Source: Heterotrichella gracilis (Eukaryota; Sar; Xanthophyceae; Tribonematales; Xanthonemataceae). Taken from it: 43,206 nucleotides of DNA. Location: assembly GCA_032358255.1 (NCBI GenBank), contig JAULBX010026807.1, positions 1 to 43,206 on the forward strand. Direction: 5' to 3'. The position numbers were made by a program, and so were the translations under genes. The notes under the pieces were generated by a model. That model was not told the origin of the DNA and ran no database searches. It saw only the letters and a program-made list of their open reading frames with translations. This document shows positions 1 through 20,070 of the stretch, piece by piece; positions within the stretch are counted from its first letter, which is position 1; every line of letters begins with the position of its first letter.

Positions 1-2714
1 CGCAATATTGGCTCCATGCATAGACTGAACAGGAAAGGTGATAGTGTGTCTCCTTGCAGCGTGCCCCTGTCTACTGAGATGGGATTTGTGGGTCCGTATG
101 GGGTCACCACCTTTGTTGACGCATTGGTGTATAGATTGAGGACAGTGTCTATGGCATCGGTGGGGAACCCGAGGTCGTACATGATCATCAAGAGGCGGTC
201 ATGTTCAATTGTATTGAAGGCGCAGGTGTAGTCGATTTGCAGGAGATGCAGTTGTTGTTTGTGCGTCCTGGCATCCTCCATTATTGTAACAAGGTGTTGA
301 AGCTGGCGTGAGGTCCTGCGTTGCTGTCTGAATCCTGCTTGCGCTGGGCTCAGAATGGCATTATCTTCTGCATAATCGTATAGGACACAGGTGATCATTC
401 TGGTCCAGAGTTTGTAGATGGTATTGGCCAAGCCAATGGGGCGATAATTTGCTGGGTCTGCTGGGTCGTTCTTTTTGTATATGAGGCAGGTGTTGCTATC
501 TTTCCAATGGTCAGGGGTGACCCCGGTTGCCCACATGATGATAAATAGTTTGTGGATTATGTCTTGCATTTCAAGAGGGAGATTTTGAAGCATTTCATTG
601 ATGATGCCATCTGGGCCTGGTGTTTTCTTGGATGCTAGCGTGCGGATGCAGTCAGCAAACAATTGCTCATCTTGTATTCCGTTGTGAAGCCATGGTCTAT
701 CTGCTTTTTGGGTGGCCAGTGTTTCAAGCGTGAAATTGTCCGGGTTCTGTGGGTCCTCCCATGGATACTGCCGTGGTGCCGCTTCTGGAAGGTAGACACC
801 GGTTTTCGGGCCATTAGTTGGTTGCATCAATGTTGTGTGAAATCGTTCTACCAATTTTATCACACGGGAGGGTTCCATGGTCATATGATGTGTATCTGGA
901 TCATGTATGACATTCAGCTGTTCATGTTTTGGGTCTTTGTTGAAAATGGATTTGTGTCCTATGCTGGGCCGTTGCTCAAGGAGTTCGCGTTGTCGTAGGC
1001 CAGCTTGTTGTATAGAGTAGCGGGCATGTTGTTTATCAATGGCATGGATTGATTCCCTTGCATTATCTAGCTCTTGTTGGATATGAGTTTGCAGCTCTGC
1101 AAGGGCTTGCTCATTAGCTTGTGCATCAGGTGGGTGATGCGCGTTTTCAGCAGCTCTTTGAAGTTTATCCATTGTGTTTGCATTTAAGAGTTTGGTGGTT
1201 GATAGGGTTGTTGCAATTTCTTCCCAGTTCCCTACTTTCGCCAGCCTGCCCAGTGTGGATAATGTTTTGCGTAGTGCAGTGAGCTTTCTGCGCTTTTTGC
1301 TGATGTGTCGTGGTTTATGATGTGTGCCCATCGGATTGGTATAAGTGGTGGGGCAGAGCGCAAACATGATTGCTTGGGCTTTTAGGAGAAGCTGCGTGAC
1401 ACTGGTAGCCATTGCGTTCACATAGGATGTGGCTGGTACCTTTCCTACATGTGATAGTCTGTTTCTGGTTGTGCCATTGGTTGTGCTGGTGATGGAGGTG
1501 AAAAAGGGCTCAACGTGTCTTGCCAGCACGTCTATAAGATCAGACTGGATGGTGAGGATGTCATGGCTGAGCTTGTCAGAGCAGGCAAGCTGAAAGGCTA
1601 GTTTGTCTGCCTGGGTCAGTGGTAATTTGACTTTCATTTTAGGTTCTGATGTGGGGATACAATAATCCGGTGGGGGTATTACTAGTCGCAGCTCAGCCAG
1701 TGGGAAATTAACATGGACTGGGTTGTGGTCAGTCAGCATCCCGGTGTTGTCGGGCACTGCAACTGTCATGGCCATATATGTTGTCTCCACGCTGTCATGT
1801 GTGGTGGAAGGAATAATAATTACATCATCAATAATGCTGTGAGTATCAGGCGATGTTTCAATGCGGCGCCATGTTGGTGTAGTGATTTTGCCCATTGTTA
1901 CAGCACTGATGGCTTTGGTGGTGTGAACAAAGTGGTTGTGCAGTCTATCTTTTTTGGTAAGTGCATGGGTTGGGTGGATGCGATGCGACATTGCGGTGTT
2001 GGCATTCCAATCCCCTGCAAGGATGAGTAGACTGTTGCTTTCTTTGGCTGTTGTATTCAGGCTGAGGCAGTAGTCATATATCTGTTGGCGAATATTGCTG
2101 TTGTCAGTTGGCATGTATATACCCAGGATGTGGATGGGATTGGAGCGGGGCAAGATTATTTCCATGTGGAGCAAATGGCCTGCCAGAATTTCCGGTACAG
2201 GGAGGATATTTGGTTGGCCTAGGGAGTGAATTGTTTCCCTGATCAAAATTGACACCCCTGCTGTATTTGCCAGAGATGAGGTAGTGTGTCTTGCGTTGTA
2301 TCCTATGTGCGTGTTGCGCAGCCATTTGCTTCTTTTCTGTTGGGTGACTAGTTTGGTTTCTGTGAGCACAATAACGTCTGCATTGGTGTCAAGGAGAAAT
2401 TGCTGGACATCTATTTGCGATGAGTGATATCCTCTGACATTCAGTGTGGAGATGGTGATGTTGCGGCGGTCGTGGGTAGGGCTGCTGGGGGCTGATGCAG
2501 TTGTTCTGCAGGTCCTAGTGGTTGGAGCGGGTTCAGTGGGAGTGGGCATGCGGGGTGGTGGGCTGAGTGTGTCTGTGTCATTGTCCCTTGCAGTGGGGGA
2601 TGCTCTTGTCCCGTCCATGGGCAGTTGGGACTGCCAGTCTGCAGATGCGGGCTGTGGGTTTGTGATTCCATGGTTGTTGCAGCTGTCATCGTGCACAGAT
2701 GGTAAATTGTCCAT
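1..2714 (-). CDS. Retrotransposon ORF2: APE endonuclease and reverse transcriptase (partial)
   Basis: This frame has no stop between about 3015 and the left edge, where it is cut inside the RT domain. The first in-frame ATG is at 2714. The endonuclease lies at about 2460-1690, with LNVRG (2444-2430), TETKL (near 2360-2349), GDWNAN (near 2017-2000) and DHNPV (1730-1716), all hallmarks of the exonuclease III/APE fold that nicks target DNA. A linker of about 340 residues follows. The RT begins near 620 with TPGPDG, then YRPIGL, then DYTCAFN with the first catalytic Asp (near 230), then GTLQGDTLSPFLF. The second catalytic box (usually YADD) is beyond position 1. The usual second Asp of the AFD motif is Asn here (AFN), which is tolerated in some LINEs. 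How ORF2 is translated is unclear: reinitiation at 2714 or +1 frameshifting from ORF1. Confidence 0.85.
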   Translation of the reverse strand, partial: MDNLPSVHDDSCNNHGITNPQPASADWQSQLPMDGTRASPTARDNDTDTLSPPPRMPTPTEPAPTTRTCRTTASAPSSPTHDRRNITISTLNVRGYHSSQIDVQQFLLDTNADVIVLTETKLVTQQKRSKWLRNTHIGYNARHTTSSLANTAGVSILIRETIHSLGQPNILPVPEILAGHLLHMEIILPRSNPIHILGIYMPTDNSNIRQQIYDYCLSLNTTAKESNSLLILAGDWNANTAMSHRIHPTHALTKKDRLHNHFVHTTKAISAVTMGKITTPTWRRIETSPDTHSIIDDVIIIPSTTHDSVETTYMAMTVAVPDNTGMLTDHNPVHVNFPLAELRLVIPPPDYCIPTSEPKMKVKLPLTQADKLAFQLACSDKLSHDILTIQSDLIDVLARHVEPFFTSITSTTNGTTRNRLSHVGKVPATSYVNAMATSVTQLLLKAQAIMFALCPTTYTNPMGTHHKPRHISKKRRKLTALRKTLSTLGRLAKVGNWEEIATTLSTTKLLNANTMDKLQRAAENAHHPPDAQANEQALAELQTHIQQELDNARESIHAIDKQHARYSIQQAGLRQRELLEQRPSIGHKSIFNKDPKHEQLNVIHDPDTHHMTMEPSRVIKLVERFHTTLMQPTNGPKTGVYLPEAAPRQYPWEDPQNPDNFTLETLATQKADRPWLHNGIQDEQLFADCIRTLASKKTPGPDGIINEMLQNLPLEMQDIIHKLFIIMWATGVTPDHWKDSNTCLIYKKNDPADPANYRPIGLANTIYKLWTRMITCVLYDYAEDNAILSPAQAGFRQQRRTSRQLQHLVTIMEDARTHKQQLHLLQIDYTCAFNTIEHDRLLMIMYDLGFPTDAIDTVLNLYTNASTKVVTPYGPTNPISVDRGTLQGDTLSPFLFSLCMEPIL

Positions 2715-2961
2715 GTCTATGTCAGGGTGAATTTGCTCAGGTGTGGAGCTGTAATTATGGCTGACGTTATTTGGGTGAATGGGGAGCCGTAGGGCATCAG
2801 GATGATTTCCCTTGCAATCTGCGGAATTTTCAGTTGAGACCTGGGGTGTATCTATGCTTGCGGCAGTTGCGGGCACGGGGTGCGTAGCGTTGGGGTTGAC
2901 AGGGGCTGGTACAATAGGGTTGTTGCGTTGGAAAAAGTGAGTGATTTTAAACTGATTTGGA

Positions 2962-5529
2962 TTAGTGAATAATTTTATTGACAGTTGTCCGTGCCTGCTG
3001 TGTGTGGGTCTGTATTGGTATGTTCTCAGGTATATCTGGTCTTTGGAGATTATTGTCGTTAATTTTTTGGTGAAAAGTAGGGGCGTTGGAAGTGTGGCGA
3101 TGGTTTTGTCTCATTTCCATAGGTTGTGCGTGTATTTGCTGCTCTCGCATATTTGCGGGAGAGGGCTCCTTGGGCGGGGTGGCAGTGTTGGGTCGTATTG
3201 TGGTATTGGGCTGGCATGGGAAATTGTTCGTTTGCATGATATAGGCAAGTTGTTCATTGGGGGTCAAGTTGTTGAATTTAACTGAGATTCTCATAAAATC
3301 ATAGTGATTAAATTCTGTGGAAGCTGGAGTGGGACTGTGTAGGGATGGTTGTGAGGGAAGAAGGTGTGTGTCTTCAGGGTGGTATTGTATCAACATTGTT
3401 ATGGATCCTTTTAACCGCTGCCAGTCTGCTTCTGATCGAAGAGGGATTGGGGTGTTGGCCATAGAATCGAGCCAAAACCATACTCCTTGGTGTTTGACTA
3501 GAGCAGTGGCATGCCCAAACGGTCCCTGCCATGTTGCAGGTCCCTCATTCCATGTCAGTTCCACCCTGGTGACACCGGTGGGGATACGACTGAGAATGTT
3601 TGCTTTTGTGCTGCCTTTAGGTATGGGGGGGCCAGAAATGACAAGCGCCATTTTCGTGCCACCGGCGGTGCCTGTTGTATGATATAGGTAATGGTTTATG
3701 ACCCAGTCTGCAAAATTCCCATCATGTTGGTGGTAGGAGGCATCCCAGATGGCCTGATTGCCCTGGGTGAAATCCCGGGCATTTCGGTGGTGTGCGCAGT
3801 GATGGAGCAGTTTCTCCCGGGTTATAAACTCACAGCCGAGCAGTGCATTGAAGGCATGCACCTGGCAGAATTTTCTGTGCTGTCTTTCTAGGTAGAGAAT
3901 GGTGGGAGTGGGTGGTGCCTTGCGACGTCTAGGGTGGTGTTTTGTAGGCGTGAGGGTTGTATGGGTAGTCCCTCCCTTGATACACATTGATCTGCCACTA
4001 TTTCTGGGCAGTGAACAAATGTTTTGGTCAAGGAGAGAATTATTAAGCGTTGTCTCAGCTGGCAAGGGTAAAATTACAGCAGCGCTGGTCACTGTAGTGC
4101 GTTTCACAATGATCATCGTGCGATGGAGGATTATGCAATCGGAAGAGTGTGTGTGTTTCCTATCTGTTGCTATTGCTGACCGGCACATGCAGCAAATGAC
4201 ACGTTGACAGCATTGCACACACGTGTTGCCGGTGGAGTGTCGTGTGGCAGGTTGCTGAGCCTCTTGTGTATTCCATGAATGGGCTATGGAGGCTGCTGTG
4301 TTTTTGCATTGGCATATTTGTTGCTTTGGGCATCGAGGGGGGGGGCACGGCCCTGAGGTGCGCCCTACCCCGTCAATGGACAGCAGCATGCAGAGTAGGT
4401 CCCCTATCAGTGTTGTTGGGACCGCGCCTGCTGTGAGCACGTGGCCGTAGGTGGTGCTGTCATGGAGTGGCGTCATCCTGGTCAGAGCCCTCCTGCAAGG
4501 GTGTGGGGTGGCAATGAGGGCGATGTGTGCCTGTGATGATGGCTGGGGGTGCATCCATTTCCTGCTTGCGTGTGGGTGCAGCAGCATGTGTAATTGGTGG
4601 TGAGTTGCTGAGATATCGTTTGAGTTACTTTGCGAGGTGGTGTGAGAATGTATGTTCTGGGTGATCTGTGGGTGGTGGGTTGGTGTTACCTTTTCATGGG
4701 TGCTAGGGTCTGGCCTCCTGGGGTCCTCCTCCATAGGCAGTGTGGTGGAGCCTGTGGGCTCGGCAGGGTCATCCTCAAAGTTAAGCATTTTGCCTGCCAG
4801 GTCACGGGCGTGCTTTTTGGAAGGTACAGCCTTCTCCGCGGTGCGCTGTCCCATGTTGCGCTTGGTTCCCGTCGTCGCTGTTGCAGGGGTGCTTTGTGCC
4901 GCTGTGCTGACCTGCGTGTGGCAGTGTTGGTTTGAGCATAGTAGTACGCGTGCCAATGTCTGGAGCTGGTTGGTGATGATCAAGGGGGGTGGATGGATGG
5001 TAGTGTGGCAGTTGGGATAGAGGAGCAAGTATGTGTCTGTATCATGCATTACCAGAGGATGGGCATTAGAGCGGTGGTAGTGGCTAAGTAGGTGTGTGGC
5101 ATGTGGATGTGCCTTGACACTGACCTTGTCTGAGTCCAGGTCAATGGTGAAGCCGGCCATAGCCTTGTCCATTGCTCCGAGGAGGGGTGATTCGCATTTG
5201 GAAGCTGGGATTGAGGGGGCAGGGAGGGTGGCGCTGTCCCTCATGGCCTTGAAGCACGGGAGCAGGGCCTGGCCGAAGCCTTGTGCGTTGATGGCTGGGT
5301 CAGGGAGGACAACATCCTTCGCAGCCGTGTTGGTCATCGCACCAACCATCACCTTGGCAAGGAGAAGGTTGTTGCCCTTTGTTCCTTTCAGCTGGGCGCT
5401 CCTCCCGCCTCCGTTGTGGTGGGTGTTAGCCCAGGTAATGTAGGAGGTGTTGACGCGCATGCGGGCGTCTGGCAGGTCGAGGCCGTTGAGTGCGGCCATG
5501 AGGTGCCCAGCCCCAGCCAGGCACAGCAT
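2962..5529 (-). CDS. Retrotransposon ORF1 with Josephin-like cysteine protease domain
   Basis: An 855-residue uninterrupted frame. Residues 1-200 are not recognised. About 200-390 is low complexity, rich in His, Thr, Pro and Ser. A Cys-rich patch at about 395-450 (CQCK, CVQCC, CCMC) could bind zinc. Residues about 548-720 resemble the Josephin fold of ataxin-3 type deubiquitinases. RKFCQVHAFNALL aligns with the catalytic C-x2-H-x2-N-x-LL segment (Cys555), a DGNF segment follows, then GHATALV (His673) and WLDSM (Asp688) as candidate triad members. The tail is basic and Gln/Asn rich. ORF1 of a LINE normally binds RNA. A protease or deubiquitinase role is inferred from motif spacing only. The ATG at 5529 is the first Met of the frame. 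The stop at 2964-2962 overlaps the open ORF2 frame. An OTU-like or other papain-fold protease is the main alternative. Confidence 0.72.
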   Translation of the reverse strand: MLCLAGAGHLMAALNGLDLPDARMRVNTSYITWANTHHNGGGRSAQLKGTKGNNLLLAKVMVGAMTNTAAKDVVLPDPAINAQGFGQALLPCFKAMRDSATLPAPSIPASKCESPLLGAMDKAMAGFTIDLDSDKVSVKAHPHATHLLSHYHRSNAHPLVMHDTDTYLLLYPNCHTTIHPPPLIITNQLQTLARVLLCSNQHCHTQVSTAAQSTPATATTGTKRNMGQRTAEKAVPSKKHARDLAGKMLNFEDDPAEPTGSTTLPMEEDPRRPDPSTHEKVTPTHHPQITQNIHSHTTSQSNSNDISATHHQLHMLLHPHASRKWMHPQPSSQAHIALIATPHPCRRALTRMTPLHDSTTYGHVLTAGAVPTTLIGDLLCMLLSIDGVGRTSGPCPPPRCPKQQICQCKNTAASIAHSWNTQEAQQPATRHSTGNTCVQCCQRVICCMCRSAIATDRKHTHSSDCIILHRTMIIVKRTTVTSAAVILPLPAETTLNNSLLDQNICSLPRNSGRSMCIKGGTTHTTLTPTKHHPRRRKAPPTPTILYLERQHRKFCQVHAFNALLGCEFITREKLLHHCAHHRNARDFTQGNQAIWDASYHQHDGNFADWVINHYLYHTTGTAGGTKMALVISGPPIPKGSTKANILSRIPTGVTRVELTWNEGPATWQGPFGHATALVKHQGVWFWLDSMANTPIPLRSEADWQRLKGSITMLIQYHPEDTHLLPSQPSLHSPTPASTEFNHYDFMRISVKFNNLTPNEQLAYIMQTNNFPCQPNTTIRPNTATPPKEPSPANMREQQIHAQPMEMRQNHRHTSNAPTFHQKINDNNLQRPDIPENIPIQTHTQQARTTVNKIIH

Positions 5530-6778
5530 GATGCGGAACTGGTGGCCTCGGATTCTGCGGGGGCAAGGTTGGGTGTCGCAACTTGTCTAAACTAAAACAG
5601 TGTGACCAATGATGATGCCATTGCATGGTCCAAATGACATCCTTGCGCCTGCTTGCGCCGCAGGTCATAGCCCATGCGACATCATAGGAATGTTGAGCAT
5701 ATGGCATATAATGTGTACATCATGATACTGAAACCTGAGGCCTACCTGTTCAATCGTTATGTCATGGAATGCTCGGATCCGCGGCACATGCTGGAGCATT
5801 TTGCATGCCACGACATAAGCCAGGCCATCCACTCTCCTGCATATGCTTTTCAATTAGTCGATGAATGGCAATCACTGTACTGGTCACATGATGCCACGTA
5901 CAACGCAGTGCCGCGTTAATTTTAAGAATTTAAATATGCCATTGTCATGTCATTGATGGTTTCATTACAATATTTGATTGCATGAAACTAAGTAACTGTT
6001 TTGGCGGATGATCTGATCATTTGACAAACCCGTCAGTGGCACTTGAGGCTTAGTCACTTAGAGTCTTATGGTCCTGAGGTCGGACTCCGACCAAATTATT
6101 AATGGATTGTTCAACTTTGCAGCTAAGCTTCAGTGAAGCCTGAGTCTAACTGAGACTAAGACTAAGTCTTAAAGACATCGATGATCATTTAATCCCACCT
6201 GGCATGACATTGTGGCATCAAATCTTGGAAAGTCCAGGACCTACGACTTCAGACTGCCATTTGACAGGATCCCATTGCAGAGGCTCAGCCTACTATGCCA
6301 TAGAAGATCATCCTTGGATGATTCAACGAATATTGTATTTGCTGCTCTTCTGACTCAGAGGAGCAAGCTCGGCTCCCTTCAGATGTGATTAAGATGTGGA
6401 CTTCAAGTTGTGACTGAGATGCTGATTACATATTTGCAGGCTGTGCATGGCAGGAGCTGGGCCCGACAGCATTTGGCAGTTGCCAACATAGCAGGGATGA
6501 GCAATGAGCCATGCAAGAAAACAGTTTGCAGTTGGGACACTAGGGTGCGCCGGGCATTGCCAATTTTTTTATCAAGTGCTGTCAGGCATATCCAGAATGA
6601 TTATCGGGGAGCCCACATTCAACCACATACACTGCCCCCGCACGCATCCACCACGCGCCACTTCCCCGCCACCATGCTCAGGAGCCCCACACACCCAACG
6701 CGCGCCTGTCCGGGCCCTATCCACCCCGCCTCAGCACCCCTGCGTCGCAGCCTCCCCACCCCAGCCGCGCCTCCCCAC
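5530..6778. other. Intergenic, between retrotransposon 5' end and RVB1 3' end
   Basis: No gene is recognised in about 1.25 kb. The left part (to about 5710) may be 5' UTR of the retrotransposon. The rest is AT-richer than the genes. It has a 7-bp-arm hairpin GGTCGGA/TCCGACC at about 6080 and several short ACTAAGTC/GACTTAGT-like repeats at 6045-6175. A plus-strand frame at 5674-5919 has no recognisable motif. The right part should be RVB1 3' UTR. Confidence 0.5.
6426..6430 (-). terminator. Candidate UGUAA polyadenylation signal of RVB1
   Basis: TGTAA on the minus strand (TTACA on plus), about 350 nt downstream of the RVB1 stop. UGUAA is the usual poly(A) motif in chlorophytes. The pentamer is short, so chance matches are common. 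Confidence 0.35.
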
Positions 6779-11729
<4,951 letters not shown>

Positions 11730-12175
11730 CTGATTGGGCGTCGCGACGGGATGTGAATGCGAAGCGTTCAACCAGGTGCAGCAAGCAGCTGACACAAGTG
11801 CGCACTGTGTTGAAATTCAAAGGTCTGTGTCATGCAGTTCGGTGGTTGCACTGAGAGTGCGTGCTGTTAATGCAGGCAGAACGGCCGTTCCGGGCATATG
11901 CATGCGTTATATTATCTATACAACAAGGGGTGAGTACCAGTCCAAAGTGGAGGGGTGGAACATGGCCCTTTGCAGCATACATTCGAGTACTGTGCGAAGA
12001 AACTGTGGCAATAAAAGTTGGGTCATGCCCTGCTTCAGCAGGTGTTACGCTGTTTGCCCTGCCTGGTCATCCCACAGGCTTGTGGCAGAGGTGTCTATGT
12101 AGGAGATTGCAACGCAGCTGGAGCCAACTCTGCAAGACCCTAGCCAGCAGGCATCACTGCAGGAAATCAGTCAGG
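11730..12175. promoter_or_regulatory. Divergent intergenic region, RVB1 / VHA-A
   Basis: 446 bp separate the two start codons. It must hold both 5' UTRs and core promoters unless upstream non-coding exons exist. A TATA-like TTATATTATCTATA at about 11907-11920 is the only obvious core-like motif and lies about 260 bp before the VHA-A start. No operator-like repeats are seen. Confidence 0.5.
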
Positions 12176-18229
<6,054 letters not shown>

Positions 18230-18801
18230 ACAGAAAACCGGAGCGGGAGGCAAACGATGAGAGGAGCGGTTCATAGAGTGGATAGCGGCTGATTTGGCGA
18301 GGGGGGGATGAAAGGGGCATCGTGATTGGGGGTTATTGGCCTCCTGGGGTGAGGAGGAAGGGGTGGTTGGTAGAAAGTTGCTCGAGATTAGGGTGTTGGG
18401 ACTATCGACCCGAGGGCAGAGCACTGGGGGCCATCTGGGGACTGACAATGCGAGTTGCTGGCACAGCATGAACACCGTGGGGTGGGGTGTGAACACCGAC
18501 CGTAGCTCAGGGTATATACCCAGCTCACGGGGAGGGTAACCCATTGTAGCAGCTACAATCCCTGCACCCAAGCTGCGGGAGGGGCACTTGCTGTGAAACA
18601 CCTAGTATTTGGCGCTTCAGCTGCAGGGCTTTTGACGCTTGGCATTACTAAAAGAAATCCCGTGTCTTGTCTTGCGGAGGGGGCACCAAAGCAGTTTATT
18701 GCGTGTGCTAGCTTGGTGGGGCGCACTGCGCCGCACACTGGTCATAACTTTGAACACTTGTGGCTGTGCAGCCACAATGATGCCCATTGGACTAGGCTGG
18801 C

Positions 18802-18806
18802 TGTAA
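18802..18806 (+). terminator. Candidate UGUAA polyadenylation signal of VHA-A
   Basis: TGTAA about 570 nt after the VHA-A stop, with a second copy near 18894. The motif matches the chlorophyte poly(A) signal. The choice between the copies is open. Confidence 0.35.
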
Positions 18807-19063
18807 TGATGTATGCAGCGTGAATGGCCCCACTAGGGCAGGGGCACTGCCGGGCTTGAGCGCACAGTGCCACACTGAGTGCAGGAGGCGTGAGTTGTAA
18901 GCAGCAGCTGCTGCAGCTAAATCAATATTTCAAATAAGTTACTACTAGTTGAAGCCTTTGCTGAGCGGCTTCCAGCGGGCATGTGGGACCCGGGTGGCCG
19001 CCAACTCCCAGAGGCGGAGGCTACGGGCCGAGTTGGCGGTATTATGCATGTTAACATTATTGT

Positions 19064-19161
19064 AGTATATGCCATTTGCCAAATCATTTGGCATATACTG
19101 GCATTATAATATAATGCCATTAAATGCCAGTGGCAAAATCTGACAGTGGCATAATATGCCA
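19064..19161. repeat. Cluster of TGGCATA-type palindromes
   Basis: Three nested or adjacent inverted repeats share the TGGCAT/ATGCCA word: AGTATATGCCA (19064-19074) with TGGCATATACT (19089-19099), TGGCATTATA-A-TATAATGCCA (19099-19119), and TGGCATA-A-TATGCCA (19147-19161). They may be the foldback core of a small non-autonomous element. No gene is associated. Confidence 0.65.
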
Positions 19162-19286
19162 TCCAATGCGTCCCCGTGAATTCATGTGTATCCGCTTCTA
19201 CGCCTGGCGGCTGGGTGGCCGACGGCTGATCATCAACATGGTGCTTAGCGTATGGAAAGTCTTTGAGGCGCCAGCAGTTACCATGG

Positions 19287-19291
19287 TTACA
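19287..19291 (-). terminator. Candidate UGUAA polyadenylation signal of KAS
   Basis: The nearest minus-strand TGTAA to the KAS stop, at about 780 nt. The distance is long for a 3' UTR, so support is weak. Confidence 0.2.
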
Positions 19292-20070
19292 ACAAGTAAT
19301 TGCCTCTTTCAACTGTAAGGTTGTTTTCAACACTGTGGCATGCTTCCATCAATGACAAGCCTTGTTGCCCTTAGCTAACACTGTCAGTGCAGTTAAGAAA
19401 GCACCAAATACATGGTGTAAAAAAAGGAGTGTCCACAAGCAATTGCAATGCCATATTCTATCATACTCAGTAAATAACACACTCTTACGCTGCCAGTGGC
19501 CTACACATGCCACACGGCTGCCCTACCCGAGATTGCGTTGCAAACCTGCTGAGGCAGTGCCGCACTAAAGGTCCCTTCCAGATGTCATATCTCATTGAAT
19601 TTCAATGAGCACTGGTGTATCCTCATGGGAACCCCAAACCCGTTGGCCTCTCAGGTGCATTACCCCAGATGGCTATCATATTGTTGCACGTCCCAAAGCT
19701 ACCCCGTGTCCATATGCTGCCACGTGTACATGATGAGAAGCACCTCATATCTGCTGAGACAATGCCCGTGGCCTGCACCAACCCTTTGGCTTAGTTCAGT
19801 CTTTTAGTTACTGTCAGCCATTATCAAATGCTCCCACATTGCCTCCTGCTTGGTCGTTGACTTGTACTGTCCACCCTCAGTACATGATGCAAGATGCCCT
19901 TGCCAGCTGGCCCAACGAGTGATGCAAGCTGTCCAAACCAGCAACACCATCGTGCCCCTCCCCCTCACCACCCTATGCCGCAGGCGCCCCATGTCCTCCC
20001 CCCTCCACCACCACACCCATTGCGTATGCTTCCTTCGCACCCCTTCAAGTCTGCTTGCACCCGCCCAGCT

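Larger units (their letters stand above)
1..5529 (-). mobile_element. Non-LTR (LINE-type) retrotransposon, 3' part beyond the left edge
   Basis: The minus strand carries two large overlapping reading frames in the order ORF1, then ORF2 (endonuclease followed by reverse transcriptase), the layout of an APE-type LINE. No LTRs or integrase are seen. The 5' limit is not defined. Coding starts at 5529, and 5530 to about 5710 could be 5' UTR. The 3' UTR, tail and target-site duplication lie outside the window. Hand translation finds no stop or frameshift in either frame, so the copy looks young. The class call is from domain order. The clade (for example Zepp/L1-like, known from trebouxiophytes) is not established here. 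Confidence 0.85.
18230..20070. other. Convergent intergenic region, VHA-A / KAS 3' ends
   Basis: 1.84 kb with no recognised gene. The left 0.6 kb should be VHA-A 3' UTR. It contains the palindrome GGGTATATACCC (18510-18521) and a hairpin ATTGTAGC/GCTACAAT (18543-18559). A palindrome cluster lies at 19064-19161. The right part, up to 20070, is probably KAS 3' UTR. The frames here lack recognisable motifs. Confidence 0.5.

Noticed and set aside
663..2730. Plus-strand frames of 70-111 residues opposite the retrotransposon
   Set aside because: They are antisense shadows of the endonuclease/RT frame, with no family motif of their own.
4650..5600. Plus-strand frames of 101-122 residues opposite ORF1
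   Set aside because: Shadows of the intact 855-residue ORF1.
5674..5919. 81-residue plus-strand frame upstream of the retrotransposon
   Set aside because: No motif, no similarity I recognise, and no splice partners.
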